NCBI GenBank assembly: GCA_947174455.1
Contig: CAMWIZ010000059.1
Coordinates: forward strand, 1-5,977
Direction of reading: 5' to 3'
From: an uncultured Clostridia bacterium
Lineage (GTDB): Bacteria; Bacillota; Clostridia; Oscillospirales; Acutalibacteraceae
Length of the DNA stretch: 5,977 nt
A program made the translations under genes and the position numbers. Below are positions 1 through 5,941 of this stretch, one piece after another; position 1 is the first letter of the stretch, and every line of letters starts with the position of its first letter. The notes beneath the pieces were generated by a model, which saw only the letters and a program-made list of their open reading frames with translations, was not told where the DNA came from and did no database searches.

Positions 1-31
1 CTATCCTTGCACAAAAAAGAGAGGTAGCTAT

Positions 32-739
32 TCAATAATTGATATTTGCTTTTCTGGCTTGGCTGCATAAGTCACGAGTAGACAGAGTATATCTTTTTCC
101 GTCCTTGATAAAATGTGTCCCACACTGCCGAAACTCAAAATGTACTTTGTGGGCGATACATTGCTCCCGTATGGAAAGTACCCACGCATAGTCAAGCGGT
201 CTGGCGTTTCTGTCTGATTCGCCGCCAACTACGACTAATTCAACATTATCAAGATAGGCGGCAAGGTTTATTTTCTCAATCAATGGCTGACAGATAATAT
301 TTTTGTGTTTTATAGGCAGTTCATTGAAAATGGAAAGCCTGTAATCAGCTCTGTCTTGATTTTCTACAGTGCAGCCAACCGTAACATTATCATATCCGTC
401 GTCCCAGTCCTCGGGGATGCAATTCATAAACCGCTCAATACGCTTTGTCAAAAACAGAAAGTGCAGGTCTGAACGCTCCCGTATCATCTGCCAACATTCA
501 GAACGCCATTCATCAGCATCCTCAATTAAAAAATCCGTAGAAAAGCAGAGATACACGGTCTGTCCCGATTTGATTTTGTATGCTCCCGATTTATTTTTAG
601 CGATAGGGACGTAGAAGTTATTCGTCTTTACAATATTGTTCGTGTCAATCCCACGCTTGTAATCACCTTTATGGATATAACAGTACTTACATCCTTCGCT
701 ATGTTTGTGGCAGCCACGCCACGGATTCCACATTGTCAT
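32..739 (-). CDS. DUF5131 family protein (phage Gp37/Gp68-like, possible radical-SAM-like iron-sulfur protein)
   Basis: Complete 235-residue protein of the DUF5131 family, often labelled phage Gp37/Gp68; its biochemical role is not established. Visible marks are an N-terminal WNPWRGC...CKYC segment (residues 4-20) giving a CX6CX2C cluster at C10, C17 and C20, like the [4Fe-4S] cluster of radical SAM proteins; FLTKR (96-100); GCTVENQ (122-128); VGGES..ARP (171-181); and a C-terminal FRQCGTHF segment (203-210) where relatives often have a KQWG-like motif. Length suits the family and there is no signal peptide or membrane segment. The start at 739 is favoured over Met3 because AAAGG lies 8 bases upstream. 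It is the last gene of the minus-strand accessory patch, just outside the candidate inverted repeat at 783-801. No clear promoter or terminator is visible. Family assignment is firm; radical-SAM chemistry is inference from the cysteine pattern. Confidence 0.85.
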   Translation of the reverse strand: MTMWNPWRGCHKHSEGCKYCYIHKGDYKRGIDTNNIVKTNNFYVPIAKNKSGAYKIKSGQTVYLCFSTDFLIEDADEWRSECWQMIRERSDLHFLFLTKRIERFMNCIPEDWDDGYDNVTVGCTVENQDRADYRLSIFNELPIKHKNIICQPLIEKINLAAYLDNVELVVVGGESDRNARPLDYAWVLSIREQCIAHKVHFEFRQCGTHFIKDGKRYTLSTRDLCSQARKANINY

Positions 740-782
740 AATTACATCCTTTCATCTTTAGAACTACCTCACTTATAACACC

Positions 783-801
783 ATCAAAATAGACAAAAAC
801 T
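783..801 (+). repeat. Candidate left terminal inverted repeat
   Basis: This stretch contains TAGACAAAA (790-798) and matches the reverse complement of 1829-1847 at 14 of 19 positions, 9 of them contiguous. It sits just where KTR similarity ends. It is A-rich, so chance is not excluded. Confidence 0.4.
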
Positions 802-806
802 CCACG

Positions 807-890
807 GGGATAATTCCAAACAGTCTCTCTAATTCTGTCACGAGTTTTACTGCCACAAACAGGACAGCGTATCTATTCTGTTTTGTTCAT
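807..890 (-). pseudogene. Cysteine-rich KTR-domain protein, broken remnant
   Basis: An ATG at 890-888 begins MNKTE and then meets TAG at 875-873. The same frame continues as IRCPVCGSKTRDRIRE down to 825. This is the N-terminal half of the short cysteine-rich KTR proteins of Bacillota, which as I recall them begin MNKTEWI.CPVCGNKTR..IRE, so the stop looks like a TGG (Trp6) to TAG change. The second half of these proteins, normally with another CPxC pair completing a zinc-ribbon-like fold, is missing: similarity fades after NYP (about 807), beside the inverted repeat at 783-801. The ATG lies 10 bases after the acetyltransferase stop, with GAGGT overlapping that stop as ribosome binding site, so the genes were probably co-transcribed. 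KTR function is unknown; such ORFs often lie next to resistance genes on mobile elements. The nonsense codon plus the lost 3' end argue for a dead gene. Confidence 0.65.
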
Positions 891-900
891 GACTACTACC

Positions 901-1530
901 TCAATATCTTAATTGTTCTACGTGACCTGATTTAATCACTTGGATATTCTGAGCAATTTTTTCTTCTGACCAATCCCACCATTTCAATTTAAGTAACTTT
1001 GCGATTGTTTCATCATCAAACCGTTTTCTGATGGGCTTTGCAGGAACACCACCCACAACGGTGTAGGGCGGCACATCTTTGGTAACAACCGCACGAGTGC
1101 CTATGATTGCACCATCACCAATTGTAACTCCTGCAAGAATAACGGCTTCATAACCAATCCACACATCATTGCCAATAATAATATCTCCTTTGTTGTCCCA
1201 CGCTTCAGTAACATTATTTTTCTCAAGCTGCCATTCTTCAACAAATAAAGGAAACGGATATGTGGATAGAGAAGCCATTGTATGATTTGCACTATTGAAA
1301 AGGAATTTTGCTCCACAGGCAATTGAACAAAACTTTCCAATGATGAGCTTATCACCATTGATTGGATAATGATATAACACATTGTTTTGCTGAAACTCTG
1401 TGGGATCATTTACAAAATCGTTATACATAGTATAATTACCCACCTCGATATTAGAGTCGGTAATCGCATTTTTAAGATAAATAGTTTGTGTATCGCCTGT
1501 TCGTGGATATACTTTCTTTGGAGTAGCCAT
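901..1530 (-). CDS. Xenobiotic O-acetyltransferase, Vat/CatB (hexapeptide-repeat) family
   Basis: Complete 209-residue enzyme of the trimeric left-handed beta-helix class that moves acetyl from acetyl-CoA to a hydroxyl of streptogramin A (Vat) or chloramphenicol (CatB). Family marks in order: [20 protein letters not shown] (51-70), [15 protein letters not shown] (79-93) with the likely catalytic base H83 (VatD His82 by my alignment), [21 protein letters not shown] (115-135) with W124, hexapeptide repeats to about 160, [12 protein letters not shown] (160-171) and KWWDW (183-187). Length equals VatD. The start is set by AACAGGAGG at 1539-1547, 8 bases upstream. The broken KTR gene follows 10 bases after the stop, and an IS630 transposase relic lies upstream on the other strand, so acquisition on a mobile element is likely. 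The reading frame is intact and the active site appears complete. Streptogramin A is the best guess at substrate, but chloramphenicol or another hydroxyl acceptor is possible. Confidence 0.9.
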   Translation of the reverse strand: MATPKKVYPRTGDTQTIYLKNAITDSNIEVGNYTMYNDFVNDPTEFQQNNVLYHYPINGDKLIIGKFCSIACGAKFLFNSANHTMASLSTYPFPLFVEEWQLEKNNVTEAWDNKGDIIIGNDVWIGYEAVILAGVTIGDGAIIGTRAVVTKDVPPYTVVGGVPAKPIRKRFDDETIAKLLKLKWWDWSEEKIAQNIQVIKSGHVEQLRY

Positions 1531-1538
1531 TTTTTGAA

Positions 1539-1547
1539 CCTCCTGTT
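1539..1547 (-). promoter_or_regulatory. Ribosome binding site of the acetyltransferase gene
   Basis: The minus strand reads AACAGGAGG, close to a perfect anti-16S match, 8 bases before the ATG at 1530. It fixes the start of the acetyltransferase. Confidence 0.85.
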
Positions 1548-1568
1548 AGCCAATGTTATATTTTATTC

Positions 1569-1597
1569 ATTATGTAAAACTGTATATTGGTATGTAA
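1569..1597 (-). promoter_or_regulatory. Candidate promoter of the acetyltransferase gene
   Basis: On the minus strand TTACAT (1597-1592) and CATAAT (1574-1569) are separated by 17 bases and resemble sigma-70 type -35 and -10 boxes. Transcription would start near 1562, giving a leader of about 30 bases that includes the ribosome binding site. Both boxes deviate from consensus, so support is modest. Most of the element lies inside the antisense strand of the transposase relic. Confidence 0.3.
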
Positions 1598-1830
1598 CGG
1601 TGCTGCATGGCATAAATCTAAAGGGTTGAAAATTCCGGACACCATCTTTCTTACATTTATTCCGCCATATACTCCCGAAATGAATCCTATTGAAAAATTT
1701 GGAGAGAAATTCGGACACAAGCTTTCAAAACGAAGTCTTTACAACACTTGATAAGGCTGTTAATAGACTTTGCGATAAAATTTGCAGTTTAACCGCCGAC
1801 ACTACTAAAAGCATTACAGTTAGGGATTAG
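1578..1830 (+). pseudogene. IS630-family transposase, C-terminal relic with two frameshifts
   Basis: Read on the plus strand, 1578-1697 encodes NCILVCNGAAWHKSKGLKIP followed by a segment containing FIPPYTPEMNPIEK. This is the IS630/DDE_3 core: a DG.GWHKSKGL-like block and the FLPPYSPELNPIE block with the last catalytic acid. The family aspartate before G.GWH is N here (codon 1596-1598). After IEK the frame is lost. Restoring one A to the A-run at 1693-1697 gives IWREIRTQAFK, and one more A at 1727-1730 gives NEVFTTLDKAVNRLCDKICS and onward to a TAG at 1828-1830. So two single-base losses, both in A-runs, break a C-terminal stretch of roughly 84 residues. A TAA at 1575-1577 precedes it, and the N-terminal half (first DDE residue and DNA-binding domain) is absent. 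It cannot encode an active transposase. The inverted repeat at 1829-1847 overlaps its stop codon. Confidence 0.85.
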
Positions 1831-1847
1831 GTTTTGTCTACTTTTTA
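1829..1847 (-). repeat. Candidate right terminal inverted repeat
   Basis: The plus strand reads AGGTTTTGTCTACTTTTTA, starting on the last two bases of the relic transposase stop codon, where an IS630 terminal repeat would be expected. Its inverted partner is at 783-801. The arm ends in TA, the dinucleotide IS630 elements target, but the outer edge cannot be fixed. Confidence 0.45.
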
Positions 1848-1883
1848 AAATAGAAATAGTATTAAAGCATCAGAAATAACCGC

Positions 1884-1924
1884 AAATTTATGAAGGACGC
1901 ACACGGTTATCCATGCACGTCCTT
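1884..1924 (-). terminator. Hairpin downstream of glgA, candidate terminator
   Basis: As minus-strand RNA, 1924-1893 folds into a 14-pair stem with an AUAA loop: AAGGACG/CGTCCTT outside and TGCATGG/CCGTGTG inside, three inner pairs being G-U. The plus-strand transcript would have mismatches at those three positions, so the structure suits minus-strand transcription. It starts 17 bases after the glgA stop. The following tract (CATAAATTTG) is a poor U-run, so termination may be incomplete or the hairpin may stabilise the 3' end. On the plus strand a TTTT run follows the weaker hairpin. Confidence 0.6.
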
Positions 1925-1941
1925 TTAAAATACTGATTTAA

Positions 1942-3375
1942 TTACGGATTAGGCTGCCTCATTGCATCGTTATATACGTTGATGTAATCGTTTGCAGACC
2001 TTGACCAACTGTTGTCGGAATTCATAGCACGCCAAATAAGTTTTACCCAGCCATCTCTGTTCCAATAACCCTGTATTGCACGGTTAACCGCACCGACCAT
2101 ATCCCATGTGTCATAGTTACGGAAAGTGAAGCCATTGCCATAGCCGTCCTGGCTGTCGTGGATTGAGTCTTTTAACCCGCCAACCTCTCTGACTACCGGA
2201 ATAGTACCGTAACGCAAAGCTATCATCTGGGAAAGTCCGCATGGCTCACTCTTGGACGGCATGAGGAATATGTCAGCACCTGAGTAAATCTTTCTTGCAA
2301 GCTCGTTTACATAGCCAAAGCAAGAACATACTCTTCCCGGATATCTCCATTGAAGATTTCTGAAGAAATCCTCATACTCCGCATCGCCTGAACCGAGAAT
2401 AACAAACTGAATGTCGTTATTTTGGAGCAAATTGTCAATACCGTCACGAACCAAATCAAGACCCTTATGAGATACCATTCTGGAAACCATGGCAACTATC
2501 GGTATGTCTTCCCTTCTGTCAAGGTTCAAACGCTCCTGAAGCTTTCTCTTACACTCGTTCTTTCCATACAGGTTATCAGCCGTATAATTCGCATACAGAT
2601 GATAGTCTGTTGCAGGGTCAAAGCTTGCTCCGTCTATACCGTTAAGAATACCGCACAGCTTATAATGGCAAAGGTTCAAAATCGAGTCAAGACCATGACT
2701 GAACCACGGATCCTTAATTTCTGCCGCATAGCTTGGGCTTACCGTTGTAACCTTTGTTGAGCAAACTATAGCACCCTTCATCATATTAAGCTTGCCGTCC
2801 TGGTCAAGCAAGGCACCGTCAACAGCAGGAATACCTACAATCTCTTCATTAAGGTCCCAACCATACTTTCCTTGATACTGAATGTTATGGATAGTGAACA
2901 CGCTCTTTATGTCATGATACCAACCGTTCTTGGAATAGAACAGATAGTAATATGTCGGAATAAGGGAGGTCTGCCAGTCATTACAGTGTATAATATCAGG
3001 CTTAAAGTCTACATATGGGAGCATCTCCAAGCAAGCACGGGAGAAAAACGCAAATCTCTCTGCATCGTCATAAAAGCCGTAAAGACCGTTGCGTTTGAAA
3101 TAATACTCGTTATCGATAAAGTAGTACATTACGCCGTTGTAGCGAGCTTCAAAAACACCGCAGTACTGATGACGCCATGATACGGGAACTGTAAAACTTG
3201 TGATATAGTGCATACTGTCACGCAGGCTCTGTGGAATATCACCGTACAAAGGCATTACCACACGACAGCCTATCATTCTTTGGCGGAGTGCCTGTGGCAA
3301 AGAACCCGCCACGTCACCCAAGCCGCCTGAACCGGCAAAAGGCTGTGCCTCGCTGGTACAATATAATACTCTCAT
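1942..3375 (-). CDS. glgA: Glycogen synthase, ADP-glucose-dependent (GT5)
   Basis: Complete 477-residue glycogen synthase, transferring glucose from ADP-glucose to the non-reducing end of alpha-1,4-glucan. It is a two-domain GT-B enzyme. The N-terminal GT5 domain (about 2-240) shows the SGGLGDVAGSLPQAL loop (16-30), HCNDWQT (130-136) and TIHNIQYQGKYG (161-172) with H163. The C-terminal domain (about 290-450) shows VSRMVSHKGLDL (297-308) with R299 and K304, and SKSEPCGLSQMIALRYG (374-390) with E377 and C379. These match E. coli H161, R300, K305, E377 and C379. The lysine of the usual KTGGL motif (E. coli K15) is G15 here; as I recall, related clostridial enzymes have non-lysine forms such as AASGGLADV, so this looks like a clade trait. 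TAGGAGG lies 8 bases before the ATG. A 152-base spacer without a convincing promoter or terminator separates it from glgD, so co-transcription is likely. Confidence 0.96.
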   Translation of the reverse strand: MRVLYCTSEAQPFAGSGGLGDVAGSLPQALRQRMIGCRVVMPLYGDIPQSLRDSMHYITSFTVPVSWRHQYCGVFEARYNGVMYYFIDNEYYFKRNGLYGFYDDAERFAFFSRACLEMLPYVDFKPDIIHCNDWQTSLIPTYYYLFYSKNGWYHDIKSVFTIHNIQYQGKYGWDLNEEIVGIPAVDGALLDQDGKLNMMKGAIVCSTKVTTVSPSYAAEIKDPWFSHGLDSILNLCHYKLCGILNGIDGASFDPATDYHLYANYTADNLYGKNECKRKLQERLNLDRREDIPIVAMVSRMVSHKGLDLVRDGIDNLLQNNDIQFVILGSGDAEYEDFFRNLQWRYPGRVCSCFGYVNELARKIYSGADIFLMPSKSEPCGLSQMIALRYGTIPVVREVGGLKDSIHDSQDGYGNGFTFRNYDTWDMVGAVNRAIQGYWNRDGWVKLIWRAMNSDNSWSRSANDYINVYNDAMRQPNP

Positions 3376-3527
3376 TGTTAAGACCTCCTAAATTATAAAC
3401 TTGAATAATGTCGAACACCCAACGGATAACACTGTATAATCAACTTTTTCTAACAACACCGTCGTTTATCCTGCTGTAAAAATGCTTGAACATTGTAGAA
3501 TTAACACCTTAAAGCACTTTTGTTATA

Positions 3528-4643
3528 TTATACTATACTTTTTTTGGAAATGCAAACTGGATATGAATCTATACCACACAGCATTTTCTTTGGAGTTATT
3601 ACACAGTCCTTGTCACAGATTACATAATTAAGAGTTGTATCTGCACCTATTATACAGTCCTGCATAATAATACAGTTGCTTATCTTCGCACCCTTTGATA
3701 TATGAACACCCTTAAATATAACACTGTTTTCAACTTCGCCCTCAATCACACAACCGGGACTGATAAGTGAGTTTTTGACCGAACTGTTTAAGCCGTATTT
3801 TGTGGGCATATCATCCCTGACTTTTGTGTAAATTGGATTACGCATATCAAACAGCTCTGCACGAACTTCCGGTTTGAGCAAGTCCATGTTTGCCTCAAAA
3901 TAACTTTGAAGTGTATCAACCTGTGCGTAATAGCCCTTAACCTCATATCCGTATACCTTGTAATGCTTGACACCTGACTGCACAACGTCCCTCGCAAAAT
4001 CAAACCTGCTTCGGCTAAGACAGTCAGAAACAAAATCGAGCAAAAGCTCCTTTTTCATAATAGCCGTATTAACCATACATGATCCTGAGTCCACGGTTCT
4101 CGGATTTATTAAAACCTCTGACACCCTGTGATTGGAATCAAGTGAAAAAACAATTTTTTCACCGCTCAGCTTGTTAAGCGGCATATTTCTGTAGCATATG
4201 GTAACATCAGCACCGCTCTTCAGATGAGCGTTAAGCATTTGTTGATAATCCATGTTAACAACATTCATAGAGCCTGAAATAAGAACATAATCCTCATAGG
4301 AATTTTTAATAAAATTACTTATAGCATCTATAGTCATTACGAAGTTGTTGTACTTGTCACCTGTATTATCCGACGGTGGTAAAAATGAAAGTCCGCCACG
4401 ACGTCTGGAAAGGTTATATGCCTTACCGGAACCAATGTGATCCATAAGAGAAAGGTAATTATTCTTTGTAACAACACCGATTTTTGTTATACCGGAGTTA
4501 ACCATATTGGAAAGAGGGAAATCTATAAGTCTGTATTTTGCTCCAAAAGGTATAGAACTGAATGTTCTTTGAGTAACCAAAGCAGGGGTAAATGAGTCCT
4601 GAAAATTAGTCAAAAGCATTCCAAACATATTTCTACCTGCCAT
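3528..4643 (-). CDS. glgD: GlgD, non-catalytic subunit of ADP-glucose pyrophosphorylase
   Basis: Complete 371-residue GlgD, a paralog of GlgC found mainly in Bacillota. It pairs with GlgC and raises or tunes ADP-glucose synthesis rather than catalysing it. The nucleotidyltransferase fold (about 1-255) is recognisable from IPFGAKYRLIDFPLSN (31-46), SGITKIGVVT (50-59) and FEANMDLL (249-256), followed by a left-handed beta-helix domain (about 285-365). Catalytic features are lost relative to GlgC next door: GGQGSRLG becomes NFQDSFTP, SGDH becomes SGSM (catalytic Asp to S125), EKP becomes INP, and WKDVGT becomes YAQVDT (metal Asp to Q241). The ATG follows the glgC stop with no gap. An AAGGGGGTG run inside the glgC 3' end is the ribosome binding site, so the two are co-transcribed and probably translationally coupled. 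Confidence 0.95.
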   Translation of the reverse strand: MAGRNMFGMLLTNFQDSFTPALVTQRTFSSIPFGAKYRLIDFPLSNMVNSGITKIGVVTKNNYLSLMDHIGSGKAYNLSRRRGGLSFLPPSDNTGDKYNNFVMTIDAISNFIKNSYEDYVLISGSMNVVNMDYQQMLNAHLKSGADVTICYRNMPLNKLSGEKIVFSLDSNHRVSEVLINPRTVDSGSCMVNTAIMKKELLLDFVSDCLSRSRFDFARDVVQSGVKHYKVYGYEVKGYYAQVDTLQSYFEANMDLLKPEVRAELFDMRNPIYTKVRDDMPTKYGLNSSVKNSLISPGCVIEGEVENSVIFKGVHISKGAKISNCIIMQDCIIGADTTLNYVICDKDCVITPKKMLCGIDSYPVCISKKSIV

Positions 4644-5858
4644 TTACTTCACCCCCTTAATATCTTCATCAATCATAGCCTTCGCAGGAACTACTGCATT
4701 TTCACCGATTTTTAGATTTTCACCGACTACAGCAACACCCCAGTCGTCACGGTTTGGCATATCCTCAGGCTTTGAGCCAATGACAGCATTTTTGCCTATA
4801 ACTGTTCCCTCTGAAACGATTGCATAACTTACCTTTGCACCTTCGCCCACAACTACTCCGGGCATAAGGATAGAATCAGTTACAACTGCACCCTCGCCTA
4901 CTGTTACACCACTGAACAAAACAGAAAATTCAAGTGAACCGTAAACATTACAGCCGTCTGCGACAATAGAATTTTGAATCTCTGCTGTTTCGCCGACAAA
5001 GTGCGGCGGCAGCATAGGATTACGGGAATAAATCTTGTTTTTCTTGTCACCCAAATCCAACGTTGTATTTGGGTCAAGCAGGTCCATGTTTGCTTCCCAT
5101 AAGCTGTCAATAGTTCCAACGTCCTTCCAATAACCTTCAAACGGATATGCAAACATTCTTTCACCGTTTTCAAGCATCGCAGGCAAAACGTCCTTACCGA
5201 AATCGTTTGCACTGTTTGGATTAGTTGCATCAAGCTCCAAATACTTTTTAAGCTTATTCCAAGAAAATACGTATATACCCATTGATGCATTGGTACTTTT
5301 GGGATGAGCAGGCTTTTCCTCAAACTCGTAAACAGAGCCGTCGGGATTGGTATTCATAATACCAAAACGTGACGCTTCCTCAAGCGGAACATCAATAACC
5401 GCAATAGTACAGTCTGCGTTATTTTCAGCATGAAAAGAAATCATTTTTGAAAAATCCATTGTATAGATATGATCTCCCGAAAGAATGAGTACATAATCCG
5501 GGTCATACCTCTCTATAAAATTGATATTTTGATAAATAGCGTTTGCAGTACCGGAATACCAGCTTGCACCGTCCTTCTGTTCATACGGAGATAAGATGTG
5601 TATACCTGCATTGCTGTTGTCAAGATCCCACGGCTGACCGTTGCCAAGGTAATCATTTAAAACAAGCGGCTGATACTGGGTAAGTACACCTACTGCTTCG
5701 ATACCCGAATTGGCACAATTTGAAAGTGGGAAATCTATAATTCTGTATTTTCCTCCGAAAGGAACGGCCGGTTTGGCAACTTTCTTTGTCAGTACGCCAA
5801 GTCTGCTTCCTTGACCCCCTGCAAGGAGCATTGCCACGACCTCCTGCTTTGGTAGCAT
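4644..5858 (-). CDS. glgC: Glucose-1-phosphate adenylyltransferase (ADP-glucose pyrophosphorylase), catalytic subunit
   Basis: Complete 404-residue catalytic subunit, converting ATP and glucose-1-phosphate to ADP-glucose and pyrophosphate, the committed step of bacterial glycogen synthesis in the cytoplasm. The nucleotidyltransferase domain (about 8-265) shows [10 protein letters not shown] (12-21) with R19, [17 protein letters not shown] (32-48), GTANAIYQN (103-111), [11 protein letters not shown] (126-136) with catalytic D129 (E. coli D142), FEEKP (179-183) with substrate-binding K182 (E. coli K195), DFGKDVLP (219-226) and [10 protein letters not shown] (241-250) with metal ligand D246. A left-handed beta-helix allosteric domain with hexapeptide repeats follows (about 290-395). 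The start is fixed by GGAGG at 5866-5870, 7 bases upstream. It is the first gene of the visible cluster, followed without a gap by glgD, and appears fully active. Confidence 0.97.
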   Translation of the reverse strand: MLPKQEVVAMLLAGGQGSRLGVLTKKVAKPAVPFGGKYRIIDFPLSNCANSGIEAVGVLTQYQPLVLNDYLGNGQPWDLDNSNAGIHILSPYEQKDGASWYSGTANAIYQNINFIERYDPDYVLILSGDHIYTMDFSKMISFHAENNADCTIAVIDVPLEEASRFGIMNTNPDGSVYEFEEKPAHPKSTNASMGIYVFSWNKLKKYLELDATNPNSANDFGKDVLPAMLENGERMFAYPFEGYWKDVGTIDSLWEANMDLLDPNTTLDLGDKKNKIYSRNPMLPPHFVGETAEIQNSIVADGCNVYGSLEFSVLFSGVTVGEGAVVTDSILMPGVVVGEGAKVSYAIVSEGTVIGKNAVIGSKPEDMPNRDDWGVAVVGENLKIGENAVVPAKAMIDEDIKGVK

Positions 5859-5882
5859 ATTGAATCCTCCAATCTAAAACAT

Positions 5883-5941
5883 ATAATACCGACAGTCCGA
5901 TAACTACCTTACTTCTGCTTTTATTTTGAACGGACAGCGGT
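5883..5941. promoter_or_regulatory. Interrupted inverted repeat and possible -10 box upstream of glgC
   Basis: Plus-strand ACCGACAGTCCG (5888-5899) and CGGACAGCGGT (5931-5941) form an imperfect inverted repeat (5 plus 4 pairs around a small internal loop) with 31 bases between the arms. A minus-strand TATTAT at 5888-5883 could be a -10 box for glgC, but no good -35 box lies 16-18 bases upstream. This could be an operator or a coincidence. The rest of 5859-5977 shows nothing else I can name. Confidence 0.22.

Larger units (their letters stand above)
783..1847. mobile_element. Possible decayed IS630-bounded cassette carrying the acetyltransferase
   Basis: The two candidate inverted repeats enclose, from left to right, the truncated KTR gene, the intact acetyltransferase (both minus strand) and the C-terminal relic of an IS630-type transposase (plus strand). 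An ordinary IS630 element has one transposase nearly filling the space between its ends; here the N-terminal half is replaced by cargo. I infer either capture of resistance DNA inside the element or an insertion and deletion that joined two elements. The unit has no functional transposase and would need one in trans. The transposase relic is well supported; the unit as a whole rests on a modest repeat match. Confidence 0.4.

Noticed and set aside
1387..1629. 80-residue plus-strand open frame across the acetyltransferase start
   Set aside because: Half is antisense to the acetyltransferase, and its end runs out of frame through the transposase relic; the relic frame explains the coding signal.
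2422..2760. Plus-strand open frames opposite glgA (also 2872-3180)
   Set aside because: They are antisense to a well-supported gene, with no family resemblance and no ribosome binding sites.
3392..3397. Perfect minus-strand TATAAT just upstream of glgA
   Set aside because: Transcription from it would start at about 3385, inside the glgA ribosome binding site (3384-3389), and there is no -35 box at 16-18 bases.
3430..3478. GGATAA/TTATCC inverted repeat in the glgD-glgA spacer
   Set aside because: Only six pairs with a loop of more than 30 bases and no U-run; too weak to call a terminator or operator.
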